From assembly GCA_021029595.1 (NCBI GenBank), contig JAJJOY010000003.1:657691-721690 (forward strand): 64,000 nt of DNA, given 5' to 3'. Below, in pieces: positions 47,447-58,098 of this stretch. Under the pieces are notes generated by a model. The model saw only the letters and a program-made list of their open reading frames with translations. It was not told the origin of the DNA and ran no database searches. Numbering within the stretch: position 1 is the stretch's first letter; the number at the start of each line of letters is the position of its first letter. A program made the translations under genes and the position numbers. The stretch is from Hominenteromicrobium mulieris. Lineage in GTDB: Bacteria > Bacillota > Clostridia > Oscillospirales > Acutalibacteraceae.

Positions 47447-47988
47447 AGGAGGAAAGACACGTTATCTGGAGCAATTATGGCCTGGACTATGAGGATTGGA
47501 GGGATGACCTGGAGGCGGACTACCCGGATTTATCCGAAGATGAGCGCATTTCCCTGATGTATGAGATCAATGGGGATTACCTGGATGATGAACGCGCCAA
47601 CCTCAATGTGCAGCTCTCCCAACCGATTTTAGTCGTAGGCGACCTGGGCCTGTGGAATGGTCGGCGCATGGGATATAAGGAAATCCCCAGCGGCAATATC
47701 CGGGACTGCCTGTATTCCGATACGGATTATTCCACCTGGTATGTGGACCGGCTGGGTGATCTGCGGTGCGACGCCATCCACCATGATGGCACGAACTTTT
47801 ATCTTTACCGCGTTTACAAGGACAGCGCCAGCCCTTCTCAAATTGAACTGCTGAAAGAAAAACTATATCGCGGCATTGCAACCCGCGCCGATATTACGAG
47901 AGTGACCCGCAGGCTGGGCGACGACATCGCCAAAGTCTACGGGTTTTCCATTCCCCGGCAGCGGCAGGCCGTCGCCATGGAAAGATGA
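47443..47988 (+). CDS. Conserved ICE protein of unknown function, 181 aa
   Basis: ATGA overlap at 47443. The acidic N-terminus (LDYEDWRDDLEADYPDLSED, ERISLMYEINGDYLDDER) is followed by a beta-rich part with VVGDLGLWNGRRMGYKEI and a basic end. The phrase GLWNGRR... with a mixed alpha/beta pattern is seen in ICE and phage proteins of unknown role. No firm family. Confidence 0.6.
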   Translation: MKEERHVIWSNYGLDYEDWRDDLEADYPDLSEDERISLMYEINGDYLDDERANLNVQLSQPILVVGDLGLWNGRRMGYKEIPSGNIRDCLYSDTDYSTWYVDRLGDLRCDAIHHDGTNFYLYRVYKDSASPSQIELLKEKLYRGIATRADITRVTRRLGDDIAKVYGFSIPRQRQAVAMER

Positions 47989-47998
47989 GGTGATAAAA

Positions 47999-48307
47999 AT
48001 GGCGTCTTTACCGCCCGTAAAACTGGATACGCATGAGGACTGGTTCAACTTGCTGATGACGGTTCTCCATCAGCAGGCGGAACAGAACCCCTATGAAGAA
48101 TACCGGGAGATGGCTCAAAAGCTGATCGACCAGTTTATGCGCTATGGGAGGCCCTTTGTTGACAGTGACCATGCGCCCTGCGTGGCGCTTCGGATGTACC
48201 CGAAGGAGGCCGGAAATACCATCTGGCTGTTGCTGCTCTCCCTGTGCAATCAATATGACCCTGATAAGGATTACAGCGCAGAACTGAAAGCTGCGAAAAA
48301 AGAATAA
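47999..48307 (+). CDS. Conserved small ICE protein, 102 aa
   Basis: ATG 47999 stands eight bases after GAGGTG; an in-frame GTG at 47990 is less likely. Helical, soluble, ending in lysines. Sequence features: KLDTHEDWFNLLMTVLHQQA and ALRMYPKEAGNTIWLLLLSL. Family not recognised. It is the last gene before the giant methylase/helicase, 18 bases away. Confidence 0.55.
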   Translation: MASLPPVKLDTHEDWFNLLMTVLHQQAEQNPYEEYREMAQKLIDQFMRYGRPFVDSDHAPCVALRMYPKEAGNTIWLLLLSLCNQYDPDKDYSAELKAAKKE

Positions 48308-48325
48308 GAAAAGGAGGGGCAACCG

Positions 48326-51300
48326 ATGGCGATACGATATAAAGCCTTGACGGAGCTGTACCAGGAAACGCAGCGCAGCGTGACAGCTCCTGACCAGTGG
48401 CGGGCGTTTCTGGCTTCTGCCTGCCGCAACTACCGGCTTTCTTTCGATGAACAACTGCTTGTCTACGCCCAGCGCCCAGACGCCACCGCCGTCCTGGAGA
48501 TCGAGCGATGGAACCGGCAATTTGGGCGCTGGGTAAACCGGGGCGCAAACGGCATTGCCGTTTTTGACGGTGAACACAATGGAAAACCCCGACTGAAATA
48601 CTACTTTGATATTTCCGATACCCATGAGGCCCGGTTCCCCCGCCCCGTCCCCCTTTGGACGGTGCGGGAGGAATATGCGCCGGACATCATTGAAACGCTG
48701 GAAAACAGCTTTGGAGAGCTGGAGCGCAAGGAGGATTTGGGTGAAGCACTGCTCTCTGCGGCAAAGAACGCCGTGGAGGACAATATGCCCGACTACCTGG
48801 CAGAATTGAAAACCCTCACGGAAGGCAGCTTTCTGGAAGAACTGGATGAGCTGAACCTGGAAGTGGAATACCGCAGGGCGGTGCAAAACAGCATTGGATA
48901 TATGCTGCTGGTGCGCTGCGGCCTTGACCCGTCTGAATATTTTGAGGACATGGATTTCCGGGATGTGACGGACTTTAACACCCCGCAGACGTTGAACGCT
49001 TTAGGCGTGGCCACCGGGGACATCTCCCAGATGTGCCTTTCCGCCATTTCCCGCACGGTTCTTGCCCTGCAAAGACAGCCCCAAAAAGAAAATCGCACAT
49101 TTGAACCCCAGCAGAAAAACCAGTATGCTGTAACTGAACAGGAAAACACACAGCTGGAAAGGAGTTTTGAATATGACCGAGATCACTTACACCAGGCAGG
49201 GCGACTACAATCTGCCGAACCTTCTGCCGCCCCAGGAGGAGCCGGTTCCCCATGGGAAATACGCATTGCTTCGGAAGAAATTCCTCAAGGAGCACCGCAG
49301 GGTGACGTACACCAACCTGCTGACCAGCGGCAAGCTGAACAGCCATCTGGCGGAGATCCAGCAGACCGCCCAGCGCCGGATGGAGCAGATCGTGGCGCAG
49401 ATGGCCAAGAACCAGGGCGTGACAGAGGAACTGAAAGCCAGCGACCAGATGAAGTGGGTGCAGATGATGAGCAACCTGCAGAACGCGGCGGAGGAAACGG
49501 TGCTGGCGGAGCTGATTTACAGCTAATTGATGAACCGGAAGAAAGCGCAGGTGGCGAACAGCTCCCTGCGCTTTTGGATGAAAAGCAGATCATGGCCATC
49601 ATCGCCAACAAAGATGATGACCTGAAATATAAGAAAAATCAGATCGAGCTTTTCTTTTCGGTTCACAGCGACGTTCAGGAACGGGCCGACTACCTGAAAT
49701 CCGCTTATCAGGACCGGTACACTGAGATCATCGCTGACGGGCAGCGCCTGGGATATAAGCCCCAGGAGAATGGCCTGCTCATGTGGGAAGGCTCTTACCC
49801 ATCCCGCACCAGGGAATCTGTATTTTCCTGGGAAGTGGTGGCAGGCTGGACCGCCCAGCTTATTGACAAAAAAGAATACTTCATTCAGACGGACATCCCG
49901 CAGCTCCCTACCCAAGAGAGCCAGCAGATGTCCCTTTTTGATTTTGCGGCGTTTCAGCAGCCAACCCAGGCCGAGGGTACGGCCAAACCATCCATTTTCC
50001 CTCACCCGGCTCTGCCTCAGCAGGTAATCGACGAGGCGCTGTGCATTGGTGCTAACGACCAGAACAGCCGCCTCATCATCTGCGCCTATTTCAAAAAGGA
50101 TAAGCCGGACAATGCCAGGTTCCTGGCAGAGCACTATGGAGAGAACGGCGCTGGCTTTTATCTGGATGGCCGACAGTATGCCATCTGGTACAACGCCGAG
50201 GGAATCCGCATTGCCCAGGGCGAAAGCGCCCAGCGTTCCAGCGCCACCCTCATCCCCTGGGAACAGGCGGCGGCCCGTATCCGGGAACTGCTGGACTTGG
50301 GCCGATATATGCCCCAGAGCGAGCTTGACCGGGTGGATGAGTATGAGCGCCAGCAACGGGCCGCGCAGCTATGGTATCTCCGGCAGGATTTTGCAGAAGG
50401 CACTGCCGACGCGGGCTATCTTCCCACGGTGAATACCATTTACGGTAAAAATCATGGGTTTCCAGAGGAAAGCGCCGCCATAAGCGATTTGTTAGGCCAT
50501 CCGGAGGGGCTGCAGAACCTGCGGGATGAGCTGGAGCAGTTTGTCCAGGCATACAGAGAGAACCGGGAACTGCTGCGATTCCATTTCCACCGTCCGCAAA
50601 AATTGCTGGAGCAGCTTTCCGACCTGCAGCGGGAACCGCTGCACTTTACCGCCGCCGAAGGGTACGCCCCCCAGCGGCGTTTTTTCATCTCCGGGGACGA
50701 GATCGACAACCTTCTCCGGGGTGGAAAACGCAGCACCGATTACCGGCTGGCCGTGTATTCTTTCTATCGCAACCACACAGAGCGCAAGGAACGGGAGAAT
50801 TTCTTAAAGCACTACCACGGCGAGTACAGCGGCCATTCCAGTGGGAATGACGATGTGACCTACCAGCTCAGTAAAGGCGTTTCTTTCAGCCACGGCAGTA
50901 TCACCGCCCCCTACGCCAAGGTGGAGCTGAAATGGAACGCCGTGGAAAAGCGCGTCAGCGCCATGATCGCCCAGGGGCGGTTCCTCACCGATGAGGACCG
51001 CGCCGCCATGCCGCAGTATGAGAAGCACCAGCTTGCCCGGAATATCCGCACTTTCTTTGAAAACGTACCCCAGGAGCAGCCCCACCCCTATCCCTTTGGC
51101 TTTGACTATTGGGACGCGGTGAAGCTCATCGAGCCGCAGCTTGACGACCCGGCCCGTGTGGAAGAAATCTATCAGATGATGGTCCCCATTTGGGAGGCCA
51201 CCCCGCAGGATGACAGGATGTACGCCCTGCGCCAGCAGGCGTTTGAAAACCTCACTGCCTTCCGGCAGGGAACCTTCACGCTCTTTGCAGAGCACAAGGA

Positions 51301-54300
51301 GCCTGTGGTTCCCACCATGCCGCAAGCCAAAGCCTACGACCTGGGCTACGGCTATTTGGGAAACGGCGTCACGGTGTGGAACCGGCTGGAGGAGGAACAC
51401 GGTGACTACAAAACGGTTGCCCACATCGCCCCAGACCGCACGGTGACCTTCTACGAGGAGGAAATGCCCCAGGCAGTGCGGGAGGAAATCCAGCGGATTG
51501 CTGACACTTCGGAAATGACCATTTCCGCCACCCAGGACGCGCCGGTGTTCACCGTGCCGCCCAGGGCGCAGGAACCACCCCAAAAAGAAGAACCGGTAGA
51601 CCCCTACCCGAAGCTGGCCGCCCAGGTGCTGCGTTTTGTGGGAGAGTTTGATGGTTCCCGCATGGGTTATGGTGAGGATGACGCCCAGGCGGTGGAAAAT
51701 ATCGCCCGGCAGCTCCATGACCCCGTTCAGAGAGAGGAAATCCGCAGACTGCTTCAATCCTTCCTGGACCATGCGGACCTGGAAGAAGAAATCGCGGTGG
51801 ACATCACCCTCTGTATGGAGCAGATCGCGGAGCTGCCCCCGGCCCTTACCCCGGAACAGGCGCAGATAGAAGAAATCGCCGGTTATCTGGAGGAGGCCGG
51901 ATATGCGGTATCCAGCGAACTGGTCGAAGAAGGTTTGATGGATTACCGTGCCCATGGCGGCAAAGGTAACAGCCAGGATGTTGCCGACTTCATTGAGCGC
52001 GAGTTTTTGTCCGAGGAGCCGGAACCTGCTTCACTGGAGATTGCCAAAGAATTTATCAACGATTTCTGCGAGGCCGAGTATGGCAGTCCAGCCGATTTCA
52101 GTGATCTGGAAAAGGTGGGCATTGCCTACACCACTGTTACGGATGAGGAAATTCCCATCCAGGTCAATGCCGACTTGGTCCATTACCGCATTGAGCGTTA
52201 TCTGGACGGGCAGTTTTTGGAGCGCAGGCAGTATGAGAGCCTGGATGAACTCATCCAAAATGAGCTGGCCGAACTGGACTTTGACCAACTCACCTCTGTG
52301 GACCAGGACTATTTCAATGGAAAATACCCTCCCGACATAGAGCCATACATCTTCTGCGAGTGGAGCGAAAGCCCCGTGTTTGAAGATGGAAAACGCTACG
52401 GTATCCGTGAATTTGACACCCTGATGAAACAGGCGGATGAGGAGCAGGTGGCCGGTGCAAAGGCTGCTCTTGAAAAATACGGCACTTGGCAGGTGTGGTA
52501 CGAATCCGATGACCCAGAAAATGCTCGGTTCCTGGGGTATGACAAGGTGAAATTTACCGTGGTCATGCCAGATGGCACCACCTACACCGAGCGCCAGGAT
52601 ATTGGGGACGGTGACGGGGGCGTTCTGGACTTCCTCGCACAATATCCCAAGTACCAAGACATCCTTCCCTTGTTGCAGCAAAGTACACCACCACAAAATG
52701 ATTATATGCTTTTAAGCCGCCTGAAAGCCGACTGCGACTATTTCTTGGGCGCTGGCGGGCGGGCAGAAAAGCACCTGTGGGCTGGGAACGTGCGAGAGCA
52801 AATCGCCAAAATGCGGGAACTCTATGACGCCCTGCCGGAAAAACCGGAATGGCTCACCATGGAGGACATCGACCGCTATGCCCAGCGCATGGAGCCGCCT
52901 TACGAAGTGGTGGTGTACCACCACTTTGAAAATGGCTTTGATGAACGGCTGGATTACCAAACGCTGGCGGAGGCCGAACAAGCTGCGCAGAAATATGTGG
53001 CCGGCACTATGGAGGGCGAGGATGGCTTTGCCTATGATGGCGCGGGTATCTATGACCTTCAGGAGAACAGATGGCTGCGGGTTTACGGGAACTTCCCTGA
53101 TGAACGAGCCATTGAGCAGGCAAAACAAGCCCCTGCCGCAGAGGAACCGTCAGCCAGCCCAGAGCAGGCCGATTTACAGCCTAAAAAAGAAGAAGCACTC
53201 CCACTGCCGCCGAAGCACCCCCGCCGTGAGCGCATTACTTTCACAACCCTGCACCCGGAGGTCCCCAGGGATCAGCGCCATGATTTCCACATCACCGATG
53301 ACGCCCTGGGCCACGGCACCCCCAGCGAGAAATACGCGGCCAATGCTGCCGCCATCCGCACCTTGAAGCAGATCGAAGCTGAGGAACGGCTGGCCACGCC
53401 CGAAGAACAGGAAATCCTGTCCCGCTATGTGGGCTGGGGCGGCCTTGCAAACTGCTTTGAACAAACCAGCCCCCATTATGAGGAACTGAAATCTCTGCTG
53501 GATTCGGAGGAATACGCAGCGGCCAGGGCCAGCTCCCTCACCGCCTTTTACACGCCGCCTGTGGTCATCCGGGGAATCTATAAGGCCCTCGCTCAGATGG
53601 GCTTTACCCAAGGGAACATTTTGGAGCCATCCTGCGGCACCGGTAATTTCCTTGGCTTGCTCCCCACAGATTTGGCGGGCAGCAAAGCCTATGGCGTAGA
53701 GCTGGATTCCATTTCCGGGCGGATTGCGGGCCAGCTTTACCAGAATGCCAACATTTCCGTAAACGGCTTTGAAACTGTGCAAATGCCCGACAGCTTTTTT
53801 GATGTAGCCGTGGGCAACGTCCCCTTTGGGGATTTCAAAGTGCTGGATAAACGGTACGACAAGCACCACTGGCTGATCCACGACTATTTCTTCGGCAAGA
53901 CGCTGGACAAGGTGCGGCTCGGCGGTATTGTGGCGTTCATTACCAGCAAAGGCACTCTGGACAAGGAAAACTCCAGCGTCCGAAAGTACCTGGCACAGCG
54001 CGCCGATCTCATTGGGGCCATCCGCCTGCCGGATAACACCTTCAAGCGGAACGCCGGAACGGAAGTGACCAGCGACATCATTTTCCTGCAAAAGCGCGAC
54101 CACATCACCGATTTAGACCAGGATTGGGTGCATTTGGACACCGATGAAAACGGAATCCGCATGAACCGCTATTTCGTGCAGCACCCGGAGATGATTTTGG
54201 GCGACATGGTGATGGAATCCACACGGTTCGGGCCGGACAGCGCCTGCAAAGCCCGCGAGGGGGAAGATTTATCCGAGCAGCTTGCCAATGCCATCCAGTT

Positions 54301-57300
54301 TTTGCAGGCGGAAATCAAGCCCTATGAGCTGGAGGAGCTGGACGAGGAGGAAGATCGCTCCATCCCTGCCGACCCCACAGTGAAGAATTTCAGCTACACG
54401 ATTGCAGATGGGCAAGTATACTACCGAGAAAACAGTCTCATGCACCCGGTGGAAGTCTCCGTCACGGCGGAAAACCGTATCCGTGGCATGATCGAGCTGC
54501 GGGAATGTACCCGCAGGCTTATTGAGTACCAGACCGAAGGCTACCCGGATGAGGATATTGCAGCCGAGCAGCAAAAGCTCAACGCCCTTTACGACAGCTT
54601 CACCGCCAAGTATGGGCTGCTGAACAGTCGCGGCAACAAGCTGGCCTTTTCGGAGGACTCCAGCTACTGCCTCTTGTGCTCTCTGGAGGTGCTGGATGAG
54701 CAGGGCAACCTAAAAAGAAAAGCCGATATGTTCACCCGGCGCACCATCCGGCCCCATGTGGCTGTCACCAGTGTGGATACAGCCAGTGAAGCGTTGGCGG
54801 TGTCCATTTCGGAAAAAGCCCGTGTGGATATGGACTATATGGCAGAGCTGTCGGGTAAATCCCCGGAGGAACTGGAAAAAGAGCTTGCCGGGGTGATCTA
54901 CCGGGATATTCGCTGTGCGGAGAACCCGGAGGACATCCTGCCTTCTTTGGCGGATTTGAGCCGCTATCCTCTTGTCACGGCGGATGAGTACCTTTCCGGG
55001 AAAGTGCGCCAAAAGCTGCGGATGGCAAAAGCATTCCTGGAAGTGGCCCCTGACAATCAGAAGGAAACCGCCCGCAGAAATGTGGAGGCCCTGGAAGCCG
55101 TTCAGCCCCAGGATTTGGGCGCTGGAGAAATTGGCGTGCGCATTGGCGCGAACTGGGTGCCCATCGAGGTGTACCAGCAATTCATGGTGGAGCTGCTCAC
55201 CCCCAATTACTATGTGCGGGATCGTATTAAAATCCTGCGCTCCGAAGCCACCGGCCAATGGAGCATCCGGGAGAAAAACGCCGACCGCAGCAATGTGAAA
55301 GCCATTACCACCTACGGCACCAAGCGGATGAGCGCCTACCACATCTTGGAGCAGACCCTAAATCAAAGGGATGTGCGGGTATTTGACTATATTGAGGACG
55401 AGAACGGCAAGAAAAAGCCTGTCCTCAACAAAAAAGAAACCGCGATTGCCCAGGACCGGCAGGAACTCATCAAGCAGAAGTTTGCCGAGTGGATCTGGAA
55501 AGACATCGACCGCCGGGAACTGCTGTGCCGTGTTTACAACGAAACCTTCAACGGCGTCCGCCCCCGTGAGTATGATGGGCGGCACATCCGGTTTGAGGGC
55601 ATGAACCCGGAAATTTCCCTACGGCCTCATCAGATCAACGCGATTGCCCATATCCTTTACGGCGGGAATACCCTGCTGGCCCACGAGGTGGGGGCGGGCA
55701 AGACCTACGAGATGGTGGCCGCTGCCATGGAGATGAAGCGTTTGGGCCTTTGCACCAAGTCGCTGATCGTGGTGCCAAACCACATCACCGAGCAGTGGGC
55801 GGCGGAATGGCTCCAGCTCTATCCCAGCGCCAACATTTTAGTTGCCACGAAGAAAGATTTTGAAACCCAGAACCGCAAGAAGTTTTGCAGCCGCATTGCC
55901 ACCGGGGACTACGACGCCATCATCATCGGCCACAGCCAGTTTGAAAAAATCCCCATGAGCCTGGAGCGCCAGCAGGCCATTTTGGAGCGCCAGATTGAAG
56001 AAATCCTGGAAGGAATCGAGCAGGCCAAGGCACAGAAGGCGGAACGCTACACGGTCAAGCAGATGGAGCGTACCCGGAAATCGCTGGAGACAAGGCTGGC
56101 CAAGCTCAACGACCAGAGCCGCAAGGATGACACCGTCACCTTTGAGCAGCTCGGCGTGGACAGGCTCTTTATTGATGAGAGCCATTATTTTAAGAACTTG
56201 TTTTTGGCGACAAAAATGCGAAACGTGGGCGGCATTGCCCAGACCGAAGCCCAGAAATCCAGCGACCTGTTCATGAAAACGCAGTATCTGGACGAGTTGA
56301 CCGGCGGGCGCGGCGTGATTTTTGCCACCGGCACCCCTATCTCCAACTCCATGGTAGAGCTTTACACCATCCAGAGGTATTTGCAGTACAGGCTCCTGCA
56401 GGAGATGGGCCTTGTCCATTTCGATGACTGGGCGGGGAGCTTCGGAGAAACGGTTACAGCCATCGAGTTATCGCCGGAGGGCACCGGCTACCGAGCCAAA
56501 ACCCGGTTTGCCAAGTTTTATAACCTGCCGGAGCTGATGGCTGCTTTCAAGGAGGTTGCCGACATCCAAACAGCGGATATGCTTTGTCTGCCTGTTCCCA
56601 AGGCAAACTTCCACACGGAAGTGATCCAGCCCTCGGAGCTTCAGAAAGAGATGATAAGGGGGCTGGCGGAACGGGCAGAGAAAATCCGTGCCGGTGGGGT
56701 TGACCCCCATGTGGACAATATGCTCCGCATTACCAATGACGGGCGGAAATTGGCGCTGGATATGCGGCTCATCAACCCTCTCGCTGCCGACGACCCCAAT
56801 GGCAAGGTGGCTGTCTGCGCCCGGAATGTGTTCCGCATCTGGGAACAGACTAAAGAAAAACGCTCTGCCCAGCTTGTATTCTGCGACCTGTCCACACCTA
56901 CTACCGATGGCTCTTTCAGTGTTTATGACGACCTAAAAAAGAAACTGATGGACGCCGGTATCCCGGAAGAAGAAATCGCCTTTATCCACACGGCAGACAG
57001 CGAAGCCAAAAAGAAGGAGCTGTTTTCCAAGGTGCGCGCCGGGCAGGTGCGGGTGCTGCTGGGTTCCACGGCCAAAATGGGCGCAGGCACTAACGTCCAG
57101 GATAAGCTCATTGCCCTGCATGACCTGGACTGCCCCTGGCGGCCTTCCGACCTTCAGCAGCGGCTGGGGCGTATCGTCCGCCAGGGCAATGAAAATGAGG
57201 AGGTGGAAATCTATCGGTATGTAACGGAAGGCACTTTTGACGCTTACCTCTACCAGCTTGTGGAGAACAAGCAGAAGTTCATCGCCCAGATCATGACCAG

Positions 57301-58087
57301 CAAGGCCCCCGTCCGTGTGGCGGATGATGTAGATGAAACTGCCCTCAGCTATTCGGAAATCAAGGCATTGGCCACCGGCAACCCACTTATTATCGAGAAG
57401 TGCAACCTGGATATGGAGGTGGCGCGGCTCAATATGCTGAAAGCCAGCCACTTGAACCAGGTGTACGCTCTGGAGGAACTGGTGTATCGGAAATACCCGG
57501 AGGAAATCACCCAGCTCACGGAACGGATCGCGGGCTATGAGCAGGATGTGGCGCTGGCGGCGGCCCACCCCAAGGCCCAGGAGGGCTTCTGCGGCATGGA
57601 GGTGGATGGCAGGCACTACACCGAAAAAGAGGGCGCCGGCAAGGCTATCATTGATGTTTGCACCCGTATGACAGGTTCCGACGCTGTTCTTTTGGGGCAG
57701 TACCGGGGCTTTTCCATGGTGCTGGCTTATGATGGCAGGAGCAACGAGTATCGGATCACGCTCAAAGGCACTCTTTCCCATACGGTGACGCTGGGGGCGG
57801 ATGTGTTCGGCAATATCACCCGCCTGGACAACGCTCTGGAAAACCTTGCAGGCAGCCTGCAGGCCGAGCAGAACAGCCTGGAGGAAACCAAGGCCCAGCT
57901 TGAAAACGCCCGCACGGAATTGGCTACACCTTTTGCCCGCGAGGAGGAGCTGGCGGAGAAAACAGCCCGTTTGAAAGAGCTGAATATTCTGCTCAACATG
58001 GATGAGAAGGACAAAACATTGATGGACGATACCCCAGACGAGGGCGAGGATGTGCCTGCCCGGAGGGTTGCGGAGCTGGCACGGTAA
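48326..58087 (+). CDS. Giant ICE DNA methylase / SNF2-type helicase of element 2, 3,253 aa
   Basis: AAAGGAGG precedes ATG 48326. It has the same order as the first-element protein: ArdC/LtrC-like N-terminus (about 1-255), disordered linker overlapping tnpV (about 280-405), long middle part with ICE-specific domains (about 420-1640), methyltransferase (EPSCGTGNFLG near 1767, GNVPFG near 1830) and helicase (HEVGAGKT near 2453, IDESHYFKN near 2616, ATGTPISNS near 2670, GRIVRQGNENE near 2947). Motif II is DESH, not DEAH as in element 1. It is about 320 residues longer, chiefly in the middle. The two proteins are clear homologues but far from identical, so the elements did not arise by recent duplication. 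Confidence 0.85.
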   Translation: MAIRYKALTELYQETQRSVTAPDQWRAFLASACRNYRLSFDEQLLVYAQRPDATAVLEIERWNRQFGRWVNRGANGIAVFDGEHNGKPRLKYYFDISDTHEARFPRPVPLWTVREEYAPDIIETLENSFGELERKEDLGEALLSAAKNAVEDNMPDYLAELKTLTEGSFLEELDELNLEVEYRRAVQNSIGYMLLVRCGLDPSEYFEDMDFRDVTDFNTPQTLNALGVATGDISQMCLSAISRTVLALQRQPQKENRTFEPQQKNQYAVTEQENTQLERSFEYDRDHLHQAGRLQSAEPSAAPGGAGSPWEIRIASEEIPQGAPQGDVHQPADQRQAEQPSGGDPADRPAPDGADRGADGQEPGRDRGTESQRPDEVGADDEQPAERGGGNGAGGADLQLIDEPEESAGGEQLPALLDEKQIMAIIANKDDDLKYKKNQIELFFSVHSDVQERADYLKSAYQDRYTEIIADGQRLGYKPQENGLLMWEGSYPSRTRESVFSWEVVAGWTAQLIDKKEYFIQTDIPQLPTQESQQMSLFDFAAFQQPTQAEGTAKPSIFPHPALPQQVIDEALCIGANDQNSRLIICAYFKKDKPDNARFLAEHYGENGAGFYLDGRQYAIWYNAEGIRIAQGESAQRSSATLIPWEQAAARIRELLDLGRYMPQSELDRVDEYERQQRAAQLWYLRQDFAEGTADAGYLPTVNTIYGKNHGFPEESAAISDLLGHPEGLQNLRDELEQFVQAYRENRELLRFHFHRPQKLLEQLSDLQREPLHFTAAEGYAPQRRFFISGDEIDNLLRGGKRSTDYRLAVYSFYRNHTERKERENFLKHYHGEYSGHSSGNDDVTYQLSKGVSFSHGSITAPYAKVELKWNAVEKRVSAMIAQGRFLTDEDRAAMPQYEKHQLARNIRTFFENVPQEQPHPYPFGFDYWDAVKLIEPQLDDPARVEEIYQMMVPIWEATPQDDRMYALRQQAFENLTAFRQGTFTLFAEHKEPVVPTMPQAKAYDLGYGYLGNGVTVWNRLEEEHGDYKTVAHIAPDRTVTFYEEEMPQAVREEIQRIADTSEMTISATQDAPVFTVPPRAQEPPQKEEPVDPYPKLAAQVLRFVGEFDGSRMGYGEDDAQAVENIARQLHDPVQREEIRRLLQSFLDHADLEEEIAVDITLCMEQIAELPPALTPEQAQIEEIAGYLEEAGYAVSSELVEEGLMDYRAHGGKGNSQDVADFIEREFLSEEPEPASLEIAKEFINDFCEAEYGSPADFSDLEKVGIAYTTVTDEEIPIQVNADLVHYRIERYLDGQFLERRQYESLDELIQNELAELDFDQLTSVDQDYFNGKYPPDIEPYIFCEWSESPVFEDGKRYGIREFDTLMKQADEEQVAGAKAALEKYGTWQVWYESDDPENARFLGYDKVKFTVVMPDGTTYTERQDIGDGDGGVLDFLAQYPKYQDILPLLQQSTPPQNDYMLLSRLKADCDYFLGAGGRAEKHLWAGNVREQIAKMRELYDALPEKPEWLTMEDIDRYAQRMEPPYEVVVYHHFENGFDERLDYQTLAEAEQAAQKYVAGTMEGEDGFAYDGAGIYDLQENRWLRVYGNFPDERAIEQAKQAPAAEEPSASPEQADLQPKKEEALPLPPKHPRRERITFTTLHPEVPRDQRHDFHITDDALGHGTPSEKYAANAAAIRTLKQIEAEERLATPEEQEILSRYVGWGGLANCFEQTSPHYEELKSLLDSEEYAAARASSLTAFYTPPVVIRGIYKALAQMGFTQGNILEPSCGTGNFLGLLPTDLAGSKAYGVELDSISGRIAGQLYQNANISVNGFETVQMPDSFFDVAVGNVPFGDFKVLDKRYDKHHWLIHDYFFGKTLDKVRLGGIVAFITSKGTLDKENSSVRKYLAQRADLIGAIRLPDNTFKRNAGTEVTSDIIFLQKRDHITDLDQDWVHLDTDENGIRMNRYFVQHPEMILGDMVMESTRFGPDSACKAREGEDLSEQLANAIQFLQAEIKPYELEELDEEEDRSIPADPTVKNFSYTIADGQVYYRENSLMHPVEVSVTAENRIRGMIELRECTRRLIEYQTEGYPDEDIAAEQQKLNALYDSFTAKYGLLNSRGNKLAFSEDSSYCLLCSLEVLDEQGNLKRKADMFTRRTIRPHVAVTSVDTASEALAVSISEKARVDMDYMAELSGKSPEELEKELAGVIYRDIRCAENPEDILPSLADLSRYPLVTADEYLSGKVRQKLRMAKAFLEVAPDNQKETARRNVEALEAVQPQDLGAGEIGVRIGANWVPIEVYQQFMVELLTPNYYVRDRIKILRSEATGQWSIREKNADRSNVKAITTYGTKRMSAYHILEQTLNQRDVRVFDYIEDENGKKKPVLNKKETAIAQDRQELIKQKFAEWIWKDIDRRELLCRVYNETFNGVRPREYDGRHIRFEGMNPEISLRPHQINAIAHILYGGNTLLAHEVGAGKTYEMVAAAMEMKRLGLCTKSLIVVPNHITEQWAAEWLQLYPSANILVATKKDFETQNRKKFCSRIATGDYDAIIIGHSQFEKIPMSLERQQAILERQIEEILEGIEQAKAQKAERYTVKQMERTRKSLETRLAKLNDQSRKDDTVTFEQLGVDRLFIDESHYFKNLFLATKMRNVGGIAQTEAQKSSDLFMKTQYLDELTGGRGVIFATGTPISNSMVELYTIQRYLQYRLLQEMGLVHFDDWAGSFGETVTAIELSPEGTGYRAKTRFAKFYNLPELMAAFKEVADIQTADMLCLPVPKANFHTEVIQPSELQKEMIRGLAERAEKIRAGGVDPHVDNMLRITNDGRKLALDMRLINPLAADDPNGKVAVCARNVFRIWEQTKEKRSAQLVFCDLSTPTTDGSFSVYDDLKKKLMDAGIPEEEIAFIHTADSEAKKKELFSKVRAGQVRVLLGSTAKMGAGTNVQDKLIALHDLDCPWRPSDLQQRLGRIVRQGNENEEVEIYRYVTEGTFDAYLYQLVENKQKFIAQIMTSKAPVRVADDVDETALSYSEIKALATGNPLIIEKCNLDMEVARLNMLKASHLNQVYALEELVYRKYPEEITQLTERIAGYEQDVALAAAHPKAQEGFCGMEVDGRHYTEKEGAGKAIIDVCTRMTGSDAVLLGQYRGFSMVLAYDGRSNEYRITLKGTLSHTVTLGADVFGNITRLDNALENLAGSLQAEQNSLEETKAQLENARTELATPFAREEELAEKTARLKELNILLNMDEKDKTLMDDTPDEGEDVPARRVAELAR
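49173..49526 (+). CDS. tnpV: TnpV transposon-encoded protein nested in the element 2 helicase gene
   Basis: A 117-residue gene lying entirely inside the helicase gene, again in its +1 frame. GGAAAGGAG stands eight to ten bases before ATG 49173. The product aligns with the element 1 TnpV: GDYNLPNLLP, HGKYALLRKKFLKEHRRVTY, ELKASDQMKWV and ETVLAELIYS. In the helicase frame the shared DNA encodes a G/E/R/Q/P-rich linker with the same short pattern (DRGTESQR..DEVG) as in element 1. Confidence 0.85.
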   Translation: MTEITYTRQGDYNLPNLLPPQEEPVPHGKYALLRKKFLKEHRRVTYTNLLTSGKLNSHLAEIQQTAQRRMEQIVAQMAKNQGVTEELKASDQMKWVQMMSNLQNAAEETVLAELIYS

Positions 58088-58098
58088 AGGAGGATACG

